Positions 1 through 7,988 of a stretch of DNA of 48,467 nt are shown here, one piece after another. The position numbers and the translations under genes were made by a program. Every line of letters starts with the position of its first letter. Position 1 is the stretch's first letter. Source of the stretch: Saccharospirillum salsuginis (lineage in GTDB: Bacteria > Pseudomonadota > Gammaproteobacteria > Pseudomonadales > Natronospirillaceae); the NCBI RefSeq assembly GCF_014651855.1, contig NZ_BMXR01000009.1:139589-188055 (forward strand), read 5' to 3'. Below the pieces are notes generated by a model. The model saw only the letters and a list, made by a program, of their open reading frames with translations, was not told the DNA's origin and ran no database searches.

Positions 1-238
1 TCACAGCGGTCCCCGGAAGAGCGCGCCTGGCGACCGACACGGTTTCCTGGCACATAGGACTGCCCAGCAGAGCTTAGCCCAGCCTCGGTCACAAGTTTTG
101 CAATCCAACCTGAAGTAACCACCATTAAACCAACCACCTAAACCGACCTGTAAAGGTGAGTTGACAAGAGAGCCGGTTTACGGCAGCTTAGTCCTCCGGA
201 AAGAGAACCGTACAGAGAAGGCGGCAACGGAGAACGGC
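1..238. other. Leader region upstream of tyrR
   Basis: No coding sequence is supported here. The right end holds a near-consensus TyrR box (149-166), and a purine-rich ribosome-binding stretch (CGGAGA) lies just ahead of the ATG at 239. A TGGCAC hexamer at 48-53 resembles half of a sigma-54 promoter, but the downstream TGC is one base too far away. The upstream gene is not in the window. Confidence 0.5.
149..166 (+). promoter_or_regulatory. Putative TyrR box (autoregulatory operator)
   Basis: The sequence reads TGTAAA, six bases, then TTGACA. The known TyrR operator is TGTAAA-N6-TTTACA, so this is one mismatch from consensus. It sits 73 bp ahead of the ATG of the TyrR-type regulator, which suggests autoregulation. 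The TTG at 161, which could be read as an in-frame alternative start, belongs to this operator. Confidence 0.6.
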
Positions 239-1798
239 ATGCGGCTCAAGATTGAATGTGAAGAGCGCCTGGGCATATGCGCCGAGGTGCTGGATATTCT
301 GGTCAACCATCAGATCGACCTGCGAGGGATCGAGATCGACCCCGTCGGGGAAATCTACCTGAACTTCCCCAACGTCGAATTCGACGAATTTCAGCATCTC
401 ATGCCCGAAATTCGCTTGATTCCCGGCATCCACGATGTCTCATTGATACCGTACATGCCCACCGAGCGTGAACAGCAGGAAATGCAGACCCTGTTGCGGA
501 CCTTGCCCGAACCGGTGATCTCCATCGACAGCAAAGGCTATGTCGTGATCGCCAACGAAGCGGCGCTGGACATTTTGCAATTGCCCGAAGACGAAGTGCA
601 CGGCAAGTTGCTGAAGAACTGGGTCAAGGGCTTCAATTTCAACAACTGGTTGCATGATGACAATCCCGGCACCCAGTCGACGCATTTGCAGCTCAAAGGG
701 CGTACCTTCCTGGCGGATATCTATCCCATTCGGGTGCCGGACGAGACCGATACCGGAGACGGTGAATTGTTCGCCGGCGGGGTGATTACCTTCAAATCAC
801 CGGAACGATTGGGCCGGCAAATGACGGCGTATCACCAGCAGACCGGTGAATTCGAGATGCTGATCGCCGAAAGCCAGTCGATGAAACGGGTGATCCGTCA
901 GGCCAAGCGCATGTCCGGTCTGGACGCGCCCTTGCTGATTACCGGCGAGACCGGTACCGGTAAGGAACTGTTGGCGAAGTCCTGCCATCAACATAGCCTG
1001 CGCAAGGACAAACCCTTTCTGGTGTTGAACTGCGCGGCCCTGCCGGACAACGTGGCGGAAAGCGAGTTGTTCGGTTACGCGGCCGGGGCTTTCGAGGGCG
1101 CGACACAGGACAAAAAAGGCATATTGGAACTGGCCGAAGGCGGGACTGTGTTCCTGGACGAAATCGGCGACATGTCGAAAGTGTTGCAGTCCAAGTTCCT
1201 GCGTTTGTTGCAGGACGGTACTTATCGCCGTGTCGGGGACGAGAAGGAGTACAAGTCGGATGTGCGCATCATCTGTTCCACCCAGAAAGATCTTCTGGCC
1301 CTGTGCCAGGACGGAACTTTCCGCGAAGATTTGTATTACCGCCTGAATGTACTGACATTGCATATCCCGGCGCTGCGGGATCGCAAGTCCGACATCCTGC
1401 CGATGGCCGAACGTTTCATCGCCCGGTTCGCCGAACCCCAGCGGCGGCGAATCAAGTTGTCCAAGGCCTGTCAGAATGCGCTGCAGCAATATCCCTGGCC
1501 GGGGAATGTCCGTCAGATGGAAAATGCGTTGTTGCGGGCCGTGTCCCTGGCCGAAGGCGATGTGTTGGAACCCGAGCATTTGCAACTGCCGAGTTACACC
1601 AGCGGTTGGGGCTATGTGGACGAGAATTTCGAAGGGTCTCTCGACGAGGCCATGAAGCGTTTCGAATCCGAGTTGCTGCGACGGCTGTATCCGGCCTATC
1701 CGAGCAGCCGCCAGTTGGGCAAAAAGCTGGGTGTTTCACATACGGCCATCGCCAACAAACTGAGGGAATACGGCATCGGCAAGCATTCGAAACGCTAG
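239..1798 (+). CDS. tyrR: TyrR/PhhR-type transcriptional regulator of aromatic amino acid metabolism
   Basis: Cytoplasmic DNA-binding regulator of about 519 residues, the usual length of TyrR. Domains run in the family order: an N-terminal ACT domain (about 1-70, opening MRLKIECEERLG), a PAS domain (about 85-180), an AAA+ domain with Walker A GETGTGKE (236-243) and Walker B VFLDEIGDM (about 304-312), and a C-terminal HTH (about 490-514). The reading frame extends upstream to a TTG at 161, but homology begins at the ATG at 239, which has a nearby ribosome-binding sequence. The sigma-54 contact loop reads GAFEGA (283-288) rather than GAFTGA, so it may act on sigma-70 promoters as E. coli TyrR does. 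The tyrosine catabolic operon follows on the same strand, its probable target. Confidence 0.9.
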   Translation: MRLKIECEERLGICAEVLDILVNHQIDLRGIEIDPVGEIYLNFPNVEFDEFQHLMPEIRLIPGIHDVSLIPYMPTEREQQEMQTLLRTLPEPVISIDSKGYVVIANEAALDILQLPEDEVHGKLLKNWVKGFNFNNWLHDDNPGTQSTHLQLKGRTFLADIYPIRVPDETDTGDGELFAGGVITFKSPERLGRQMTAYHQQTGEFEMLIAESQSMKRVIRQAKRMSGLDAPLLITGETGTGKELLAKSCHQHSLRKDKPFLVLNCAALPDNVAESELFGYAAGAFEGATQDKKGILELAEGGTVFLDEIGDMSKVLQSKFLRLLQDGTYRRVGDEKEYKSDVRIICSTQKDLLALCQDGTFREDLYYRLNVLTLHIPALRDRKSDILPMAERFIARFAEPQRRRIKLSKACQNALQQYPWPGNVRQMENALLRAVSLAEGDVLEPEHLQLPSYTSGWGYVDENFEGSLDEAMKRFESELLRRLYPAYPSSRQLGKKLGVSHTAIANKLREYGIGKHSKR

Positions 1799-1814
1799 CG
1801 GGAACATCGCGAGT

Positions 1815-1853
1815 GTGCCCACCCTTGGCTCCGTAGGGTGGGCACGGCCCACC
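1815..1853. repeat. Hairpin and dispersed GGTGGGC-type repeat after tyrR
   Basis: GTGCCCACCCT (1815-1825) is perfectly complementary to AGGGTGGGCAC (1835-1845), giving an 11-bp stem with a 9-base loop 17 bases after the tyrR stop. GGTGGGC (1837-1843) can alternatively pair with GCCCACC (1847-1853). The same GTAGGGTGGGCA...GCCCACC core recurs near 12442, 32323 and 32420, so this is a repeat-family member that may also end tyrR transcription. There is no T tract. Confidence 0.65.
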
Positions 1854-2031
1854 AGAGGTAATCCAATACACCCCCGGAACCAACGTTGATTGATCCGGTG
1901 CAACCTGCCTGTTCGTCCTACCCTGATGGGCCACCAACGTCTCGGACCGCCTCCACCTCAAGTTCCTATTCCAGTCGGTGTAATCCAACCGGGCCACAGA
2001 GTCTGAATTATCCCTCCAGAAAACCCCTAAG

Positions 2032-2086
2032 CTTATGATTTATAAGGGAAAATAGCCCTCCGTAAAGATGTCCCAGCAACTTTACG
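2032..2086. promoter_or_regulatory. Candidate operator region of the tyrosine catabolic operon
   Basis: Two inverted repeats lie about 220-270 bp before hppD. The first is CTTAT-N5-ATAAG (2032-2046). The second is CGTAAAG (2061-2067) facing CTTTACG (2080-2086) with a 12-base spacer. The second resembles TyrR half-sites (GTAAA/TTTAC), but its spacing is wider than the canonical N6, so binding by the upstream regulator is only a guess. Confidence 0.35.
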
Positions 2087-2304
2087 AATTGCCGTTGCAA
2101 TCGGTGAAAAGAGAATCACACCCCCCTCTGGCGAAAACCGCCATCCCGGTTCAAAGTAATTCTTCACAAGACACGCCCCGCGAATAACAACAGGCATTCG
2201 GGGCCGACGTTTATGGCATTCAACACCCTCATTGAAGTGGCGTTCCGAACGCCGACGGGTGACTTACAACCGATAACAAATCGCCTTTTTGTGGAGAGAG
2301 AACC

Positions 2305-3393
2305 ATGGCCAACTTGCAAATGCAGGGTACAGAGAACCCCCTCGCGACCGACGGTTTCGAGTTCGTCGAATACACCGCACCGGATGCCAAGGGCATCGAG
2401 GATCTGAAAGAGCTTTTCCGGGGTCTGGGTTTTGCCGAGGTGGCGAAACACCGCAACAAGAACGTCTGGTTGTATCGCCAGGGCGACATCAACTTCGTTG
2501 TCAATGCCGAACCCAATTCCCAGGCCGAGTCTTTCGCACACGCACACGGTGCGTCGGTGAACGGCATGGCCTGGCGGGTGAAGGATGCGGTTCACGCGCT
2601 GGATCACGCGGTCAAGCAAGGCGCCAAGCCGTTCAAGGGCGAAATCGGTCCGATGGAACTGAATATCCCGGGCGTGTTCGGCATCGGTGAAAGCACCCTG
2701 TATTTCGTCGATCGCTACGGTCAGGATTCGATCTACGACATCGATTTCGAATTCTATGACAGCTGGGAAGAGGAAGTGGCGAAGAACAGCGTCGGTCTGG
2801 AAGTCATCGACCACCTGACCCACAACGTCCATCGCGGCAATATGGGTGTCTGGGCCGATTTTTACGAGCGCATCGGCAACTTCCGTGAAATTCGTTATTT
2901 CGACATCGAAGGTAAATTGACCGGTCTGGTATCCAAGGCGATGACCTCGCCCTGTGGCAAGATTCGCATTCCGATCAACGAATCCAGCGACGACAAGTCC
3001 CAGATCGAGGAATACCTGAAAGAGTACAAAGGCGAGGGCATTCAGCACATCGCCCTGTCGACGTCCAATATTTATGAAACCGTACGCGCCATGCGCGAGC
3101 GCGGTATGACATTCATGAATACGCCGGACACCTATTACGAGAAAGTCGACGAGCGGGTGCCGGGCCACGGCGAAGACCTCGAGGCGCTGCGCGATTTGAG
3201 TATTCTGGTCGACGGGGCGCCGGAAGACTCCGGTATCCTGCTGCAGATCTTCACCAAAACGGTCATCGGCCCGGTGTTTTTCGAGATTATCCAACGCAAG
3301 GGCAATGAAGGATTCGGCGAAGGCAATTTCAAGGCCCTGTTCGAGTCCATCGAAGAAGATCAGATTCGCCGCGGAGTGATCGACAATGCGTAA
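2305..3393 (+). CDS. hppD: 4-hydroxyphenylpyruvate dioxygenase
   Basis: Converts 4-hydroxyphenylpyruvate to homogentisate with Fe(II) and oxygen, the second step of tyrosine breakdown after transamination. The 362-residue protein has two vicinal-oxygen-chelate halves. The three expected iron ligands are visible in the C-terminal half: H170 (VIDHLTHNV), H248 (GIQHIAL) and E327 (GPVFFEIIQRKG). The ATG follows a GAGAGA purine stretch. Its end overlaps the start of hmgA by 8 bp, so the two are probably translationally coupled. Length and motifs match bacterial family members, and the neighbours supply the next three pathway steps. Confidence 0.96.
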   Translation: MANLQMQGTENPLATDGFEFVEYTAPDAKGIEDLKELFRGLGFAEVAKHRNKNVWLYRQGDINFVVNAEPNSQAESFAHAHGASVNGMAWRVKDAVHALDHAVKQGAKPFKGEIGPMELNIPGVFGIGESTLYFVDRYGQDSIYDIDFEFYDSWEEEVAKNSVGLEVIDHLTHNVHRGNMGVWADFYERIGNFREIRYFDIEGKLTGLVSKAMTSPCGKIRIPINESSDDKSQIEEYLKEYKGEGIQHIALSTSNIYETVRAMRERGMTFMNTPDTYYEKVDERVPGHGEDLEALRDLSILVDGAPEDSGILLQIFTKTVIGPVFFEIIQRKGNEGFGEGNFKALFESIEEDQIRRGVIDNA

Positions 3394-4525
3394 ATGGATC
3401 GCCTTTCCCCATCGGGAGGGGCTGACCTCCCGTCAGGCGCACGCGGACCTGCCGGAGAAAGCCCCCTACGAACGCGAAGTCGGACGCAACGGTTTTTTCG
3501 GTCCGGCGACGCACATTCATCATCGTCATGCTCCGACCGGCTGGTCGGAGTGGGAAGGGGAGTTGCGTCCACGCGCCTTCGATTTGAACGAGTTGCCGGA
3601 CTCGCCCGACTGCCCCTGGGATGCGCCAACGCTGTTGCACAATGCCCATTGCCAGTATCGGCTGTGGACCTGCCGGGCCTCGATGAAAAATCTGGTGCGC
3701 AACAGCGATGGCGATGAACTGTTGTTCGTTCATACCGGTGCCGGCGCCCTGTATTGCGACTACGGTCATCTCGACATTCGGGACGGCGACTACGTCGTGA
3801 TCCCGCGTGGTACCCAGTGGCGCCTGGAAGTCTCCGAACCGATGCAGTTGCTGATGATCGAAGCGACCAACGATTATTACCAACTGCCCGACAAAGGTCT
3901 GGTCGGCAACCACGCCATCTTCGATGCCACCGTGCTCGACACGCCGGCCATCGACGATGCCTTTCGCGCCCAATACAGTGAGGACCCGTGGCAGGTACGC
4001 GTCAAGCGCCACGACCAGCAGAGCGTGATTCACTACCCGTTCAATCCGCTCGATGCCGAAGGCTGGCACGGCGATCTGAGCGTTGTACGCGTCAATTGGC
4101 GGGATATCCGTCCGTTGATGAGCCATCGCGTACATTTGCCACCCAGTGCCCATTCGACCTTTGTCGCCAGTCGGTTCGTGGTATGCACCTTTGTGCCGCG
4201 TCCGATCGAAAGCGACCCGGGGGCCTTGAAAGTCCCTTTCTATCACTCCAACGATGACTTCGACGAAGTCATTTTCTATCACGCCGGAGACTTCTTCAGC
4301 CGCGACAACATCGATACCGGTATGGTGACCTTTCATCCGGCCGGTTTTCCGCACGGCCCGCACCCCAAGGCATTCGCGGCCGGTCAGGCGCACAAGAAGA
4401 CGTTCACCGACGAAGTCGCCGTCATGATCGACACCCGGGATGCGCTGCACATGGGTGAAGCGATCCGGCAAGTGGAAAACCCGGACTACGTCTACAGTTG
4501 GCGTGAAACAGGAGACCCATCATGA
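3386..4525 (+). CDS. hmgA: Homogentisate 1,2-dioxygenase (short bacterial form)
   Basis: Ring-cleaving Fe(II) dioxygenase giving 4-maleylacetoacetate. At 379 residues it is shorter than the roughly 430-residue form of Pseudomonas and animals, but matches the compact cupin form seen in Vibrio/Shewanella-type bacteria. The conserved opening (MRKWIAFPH, then HHRHAPTGWSEWEGELRPRA) and the C-terminal metal site (H287 and E294 in YHSNDDFDE, then H323 in FPHGPHP) are present. It overlaps hppD by 8 bp and the downstream fumarylacetoacetase by 4 bp. Assignment rests on sequence motifs plus operon context. Confidence 0.93.
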   Translation: MRKWIAFPHREGLTSRQAHADLPEKAPYEREVGRNGFFGPATHIHHRHAPTGWSEWEGELRPRAFDLNELPDSPDCPWDAPTLLHNAHCQYRLWTCRASMKNLVRNSDGDELLFVHTGAGALYCDYGHLDIRDGDYVVIPRGTQWRLEVSEPMQLLMIEATNDYYQLPDKGLVGNHAIFDATVLDTPAIDDAFRAQYSEDPWQVRVKRHDQQSVIHYPFNPLDAEGWHGDLSVVRVNWRDIRPLMSHRVHLPPSAHSTFVASRFVVCTFVPRPIESDPGALKVPFYHSNDDFDEVIFYHAGDFFSRDNIDTGMVTFHPAGFPHGPHPKAFAAGQAHKKTFTDEVAVMIDTRDALHMGEAIRQVENPDYVYSWRETGDPS

Positions 4526-5511
4526 AGCTGGCAACACTGAAAAACGGCACCCGGGACGGTCAACTGGTGGTGGTCAGCACCGATTTGAGCCAGTGTGTGG
4601 CGGTGGCTGACATCGCCCCGACCCTGCAGGCCGCACTGGATCAATGGCACCAGGTACACGGTGATCTGGAAGCGGTGTACCGGCGCTTGAATGCCGGTCA
4701 GGCCGAAGACGCTCGCGCATTCGACATGACTCAGGCCCATTCGCCTCTGCCACGCGCCTACCACTGGGCCGATGGCAGTGCCTATGTGAATCATGTGGAG
4801 TTGGTCCGCAAGGCTCGGGGCGCGGAAATGCCGGAATCGTTCTGGACCGACCCCTTGATGTATCAGGGCGGGTCGGACCGGTTTCTGGCACCGACCGATC
4901 CGATCCTGATGGGCAGCGAAGAGTGGGGCATCGATTTCGAAAGTGAGATCGCCGTCGTCACCGACGACGTTCCCATGGGGACTTCGGTCGAGCAGGCCGA
5001 CTCCCACATCCAGCTGTTGATGCTGGTGAACGACGTGTCGTTGCGCAATCTGATCCCGGGGGAGCTGTCCAAGGGGTTCGGTTTCTACCAGAGCAAGCCA
5101 TCCAGTGCCTTCTCTCCGGTCGCGATCACGCCCGATGAATTGGGTTCCGCCTGGCATGAGGCCAAGGTGCACCTGCCACTGCGAACCTGGTTGAACGGCG
5201 AAGTGTTCGGCGCGCCGGAAGCCGGCGTGGACATGACCTTCGATTTCGCACAGCTGGTCGCGCACGCCGCCAAGACCCGGCCATTGGGCACCGGCACCGT
5301 GATTGGCTCCGGCACGGTCTCCAACTATGACCGGTCCAAGGGGTCGAGTTGCCTGGCGGAGAAGCGAATGCTCGAAACCATCGACCAGGGGAAGCCCAGT
5401 ACGCCTTTCCTTCGCTTTGGCGATCGGGTGCGAATCGAAATGACCGACGATCAGGGACAGTCCCTGTTCGGTGCCATTGATCAGGTTGTCCAGCACTATC
5501 CGGGCACCTGA
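4522..5511 (+). CDS. Fumarylacetoacetase (FAH family)
   Basis: Likely hydrolyses fumarylacetoacetate to fumarate and acetoacetate, the last step of the homogentisate route. The 329-residue protein carries the FAH metal site: the E-x-E pair E140/E142 (GIDFESEIAVV) and D171 (LVNDVSLR), followed by the GSGTVSNYD-type loop near residue 258. It starts inside the hmgA stop codon (ATGA overlap), implying coupled translation. FAH-family hydrolases have varied substrates, so the specific reaction is inferred mainly from its place between hmgA and maiA. Confidence 0.9.
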   Translation: MKLATLKNGTRDGQLVVVSTDLSQCVAVADIAPTLQAALDQWHQVHGDLEAVYRRLNAGQAEDARAFDMTQAHSPLPRAYHWADGSAYVNHVELVRKARGAEMPESFWTDPLMYQGGSDRFLAPTDPILMGSEEWGIDFESEIAVVTDDVPMGTSVEQADSHIQLLMLVNDVSLRNLIPGELSKGFGFYQSKPSSAFSPVAITPDELGSAWHEAKVHLPLRTWLNGEVFGAPEAGVDMTFDFAQLVAHAAKTRPLGTGTVIGSGTVSNYDRSKGSSCLAEKRMLETIDQGKPSTPFLRFGDRVRIEMTDDQGQSLFGAIDQVVQHYPGT

Positions 5512-5520
5512 TCCTGGAAG

Positions 5521-5539
5521 CGCCGGCGTTTAGCCGGCG
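5521..5539. other. Intra-operon hairpin between the fumarylacetoacetase gene and maiA
   Basis: CGCCGGC (5521-5527) and GCCGGCG (5533-5539) form a perfect 7-bp stem with loop GTTTA, just before the AAGGAGG ribosome-binding site of maiA. It lacks a T tract, so it looks more like an RNA-stability or partial-termination element than a full terminator. Confidence 0.4.
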
Positions 5540-5561
5540 TATATTCTTCAAGGAGGCGATG

Positions 5562-6191
5562 ATGAAACTCTACGACTACTGGCGATCCTCGGCCGCCTAC
5601 CGGGTCCGCATTGCCCTGAACCTGAAACAGCTCGACGTCGAACAGATCCCGGTCGACCTGCGAACCGGTGAGCAGCAGGGCGATTACAAAAGCATCAACC
5701 CCAGCGGCCTGATCCCGGCGCTGGATCTTCAGCCGGGAATTTTGCACCAGTCTCTGGCGATCATAGAATACCTCGACGAACGGGTAGCCCAGCCCAGGCT
5801 GTTGCCATCCGAGCCGCTCGAACGGGCGCGAGTTCGGGCCTTGAGTCAGGACATCGCCAGCGATATCCATCCGGTCAATAACCTGCGGGTGCTCAACCGT
5901 CTGCGTGAGCAGTTCCAGGCCTCGGAGCAACAGATCCTGGAATGGTACCGCCACTGGATCGAGACCGGGTTCCGGGCACTGGAGAGCGAAGCCCGCCGCT
6001 ACGGCAGCGACGACTGGTTCTTCCGCAATCGCCTGAGTCTGGTGGATGTGGTTTTGGTGCCGCAGGTGTATAACGCCTATCGGTTCGATGTGGACATGAG
6101 TCGCTACCCGAGACTGCGACACATTTATCACAGCGCCAACACCCTTGAGGCGTTCGCCAAAGCGGCTCCCGAGCAACAGGCACAGCCGTAA
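5562..6191 (+). CDS. maiA: Maleylacetoacetate isomerase (zeta-class GST family)
   Basis: Glutathione-dependent cis-trans isomerase converting 4-maleylacetoacetate to 4-fumarylacetoacetate. The N-terminal thioredoxin-fold opening MKLYDYWRSSAAYRVRIALN carries the serine pair of the zeta GST active site, and NPSGLIPALDL matches the glutathione-binding region. About 209 residues is typical. Two consecutive ATG codons (5559 and 5562) follow the AAGGAGG site; the second gives the conserved MKLYDYWRSS start, but either may be used. A factor-independent terminator follows the gene, closing the four-gene pathway. Confidence 0.94.
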   Translation: MKLYDYWRSSAAYRVRIALNLKQLDVEQIPVDLRTGEQQGDYKSINPSGLIPALDLQPGILHQSLAIIEYLDERVAQPRLLPSEPLERARVRALSQDIASDIHPVNNLRVLNRLREQFQASEQQILEWYRHWIETGFRALESEARRYGSDDWFFRNRLSLVDVVLVPQVYNAYRFDVDMSRYPRLRHIYHSANTLEAFAKAAPEQQAQP

Positions 6192-6198
6192 TCCGGAT

Positions 6199-6224
6199 CC
6201 CTCTCTCTCCGGGAGAGGGTCTTT
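6199..6224 (+). terminator. Terminator of the tyrosine catabolic operon
   Basis: CCCTCTC (6199-6205) pairs with GAGAGGG (6213-6219), followed by TCTTTT. It lies 8 bp after the maiA stop codon. Confidence 0.7.
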
Positions 6225-6301
6225 TCGCTCCTCTACACCCGCACGGCCACTTCCGATATACTAGACGGTTAAAATATAACCAGTGTTGCCGTACGATCTC
6301 C

Positions 6302-7189
6302 ATGCAGTTGAAAACCCGCCTCCGTAATGTTGAAGACATCCTGGTGTCCCGTCTGGACAAATTCACCGGCTATAGCCTGGAAAAACGGCGTTTTCAAAGG
6401 GCGCACGGCTACCCGCTGAATCTGGATAACCCGACCAGTTTCAATGAGAAGATCTGCTGGAAAAAGATCCACGACCGAAACCCCTTGCTGAAAGAGCTGG
6501 CGGATAAATACCGGATGCGGGAGTACGTGAAGTCGATCCTGGGCGAAGAAGCGGGAGAAGAGCTGCTGATCCCCATGCTCCACGTCACTGATCGGCCGGA
6601 ATCCATTCCATTCGATGAACTGCCGACTTCGTTTGTCATCAAGTCCAATCACGGCTCCGGCAACAACTGGCTGGTACCCGATAAAGCGAAGCTGGATCGG
6701 GCGGCGGTCATCAGGGAGTGTCGCCGCTGGATGGCCATGGCGTATGGCTGGCGTGCTCATGAACGTGCCTATCGCGGAACCGAACGCAAGATTCTGATTG
6801 AGCCGATGCTGACGGATGAGCAAGGCCATGTACCGGCCGACTACAAGCTGAACCTAATCCACGGAAAATGCCAGTTCATTCAGGTGGACCAGGACCGACA
6901 GACTCAAATCACCCGCACGATTTACGATCCCGATTGGAACCGGCTGCCTTTCAGTTGGAAACGGCCTCCCGGTGACGATGTTCCTCGCCCCCGGCGATTG
7001 GATGAAATGGTGGCTCTGGCCGAACAACTGGCCGGTGATCTGGACTATGTGCGGGTTGATTTTTATCACACGCCCGAGAAACTGTATCTGGGCGAGCTGA
7101 CGAATTATCCGGCTCGCGGCCGTGGCGCGATCAGGCCGGCTGAATTCGATTTCAAACTGGGGAAGGCCTGGCGCGTCCAGTCCGCCTGA
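6302..7189 (+). CDS. TupA-like ATP-grasp family protein
   Basis: A 295-residue cytoplasmic protein resembling the ATP-grasp TupA family, often annotated with polysaccharide or teichuronopeptide biosynthesis. Supporting segments are the N-terminal PTSFNEKICWKK, KYRMREYVK and SFVIKSNHGSGNN, plus the metal/ATP-site pattern DYVRVDFYHTPEKLYLGELT near the C-terminus. Such proteins ligate amino acids or modify glycans, but neither acceptor nor substrate can be read here. It stands alone between a terminator and the convergent trmJ gene, without the glycosyltransferases that usually surround it. A TAAAAT -10-like hexamer lies about 30 bp upstream. Confidence 0.75.
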   Translation: MQLKTRLRNVEDILVSRLDKFTGYSLEKRRFQRAHGYPLNLDNPTSFNEKICWKKIHDRNPLLKELADKYRMREYVKSILGEEAGEELLIPMLHVTDRPESIPFDELPTSFVIKSNHGSGNNWLVPDKAKLDRAAVIRECRRWMAMAYGWRAHERAYRGTERKILIEPMLTDEQGHVPADYKLNLIHGKCQFIQVDQDRQTQITRTIYDPDWNRLPFSWKRPPGDDVPRPRRLDEMVALAEQLAGDLDYVRVDFYHTPEKLYLGELTNYPARGRGAIRPAEFDFKLGKAWRVQSA

Positions 7190-7203
7190 TCGCAACCGGT
7201 GTG

Positions 7204-7929
7204 TTAGTTGTCTTCCTTCCCGGCCGCTTTCTGGGCGGCGCTCAACACCCCTCTCAGTAACCGCAGTTCCTTCGACGTCGGCTGAGCGCGCCGAAACAGG
7301 CTGCGCAGGTGATCCAGTGTCTGGCCCGGATGGTCCGGGTTGAGGAAGTCGATGTCTTCGAGCGTCGTTTCCAGATGCTCGTAGAACCGATTCAGGTCCT
7401 GATGCAGGGGGTAGGCATCGGTCGATCCTTCCCGTGCGTGTTTATCGCTCACCGCCTTGAACACTTCGTAGCAGATTAACTGCACAGCCTGACTCAGATT
7501 CAGTACCGGATACTCCGGGTTGGCGTCGATGTTGACCTGGGCGTGGCATTGCTGGATGTCGTCGTTATGCAGACCCATGCGCTCGCGCCCGAAAACGATG
7601 GCGACGGGGGATTGTTGCTGGCGCTGAACGGCTTCGCGGCCACATTCCTCGGCGGTGAATCCGGGCAATTTAATGCTGCGTTCGCGGGCACTGGTACCGA
7701 TGACCAGGTTGCAGTCGCCGATGGCTTCGGCCAGTGAACCGACGATTCGGGCGTTGTCCAGTACATCGGTGGCCTTGCCGGCGCGGTTATAGGCTTCGTC
7801 GGAGGGAAAGTCGACGGGGTTAACCAGAACCAATTGGTCCAGTCCCATGTTTTTCATGGCCCGGGCGGCCGCGCCGATGTTGCCCGGGTGCCAGGTTTGA
7901 ATCAATACGATGCGAATATTCAGTGACAT
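7204..7929 (-). CDS. trmJ: tRNA (cytidine/uridine-2'-O-)-methyltransferase TrmJ
   Basis: SPOUT-class enzyme that 2'-O-methylates position 32 of certain tRNAs using SAM. The N-terminus (MSLNIRIVLIQTWHPGNIGAAARAM) carries the NIGAAARAM motif, and IVFGRERMGL and the L-NLSQAVQL segment form the knotted SAM site. The C-terminal tail (about 165-241) is the helical TrmJ extension. An upstream in-frame methionine at 8040 would run into the neighbouring DUF4864 gene, so the conserved start at 7929 is chosen. Length is 241 residues. It converges on the TupA-like gene with only 14 bp between stops. Confidence 0.92.
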   Translation of the reverse strand: MSLNIRIVLIQTWHPGNIGAAARAMKNMGLDQLVLVNPVDFPSDEAYNRAGKATDVLDNARIVGSLAEAIGDCNLVIGTSARERSIKLPGFTAEECGREAVQRQQQSPVAIVFGRERMGLHNDDIQQCHAQVNIDANPEYPVLNLSQAVQLICYEVFKAVSDKHAREGSTDAYPLHQDLNRFYEHLETTLEDIDFLNPDHPGQTLDHLRSLFRRAQPTSKELRLLRGVLSAAQKAAGKEDN

Positions 7930-7930
7930 G

Positions 7931-7956
7931 TGATAAAGCCCCCTCGATGAGGGGGC
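7931..7956 (-). terminator. Hairpin between DUF4864 gene and trmJ
   Basis: GCCCCCTC (7938-7945) and GAGGGGGC (7949-7956) form a perfect 8-bp stem with a 3-base loop, followed on the minus strand by a short TTTAT. It lies after the DUF4864 stop and directly upstream of the trmJ ATG, so it could terminate or attenuate read-through into trmJ. Confidence 0.55.
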
Positions 7957-7988
7957 GCAGTGTATCCAACTGTGCGCATGGGCTCCAG

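Larger units (their letters stand above)
1799..2304. other. 506-bp non-coding gap between tyrR and hppD
   Basis: No gene is supported. It begins with a strong hairpin (1815-1845) overlapping a dispersed GGTGGGC/GCCCACC repeat. Fragments of a GTAATCCAA-type repeat follow near 1858-1867 and 1979-1990. Further right are two inverted repeats (2032-2046 and 2061-2086) in the likely promoter region of hppD. No clear sigma-70 or sigma-54 promoter could be picked out by eye. Confidence 0.5.

Noticed and set aside
48..63. TGGCAC...TGC as a sigma-54 promoter for tyrR
   Set aside because: The distance between the -24 GG and the -12 GC is one base too long and the -12 lacks TTGC.
161..238. TTG at 161 as the tyrR start
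   Set aside because: It lies within the putative TyrR box, and homology begins at the ATG at 239.
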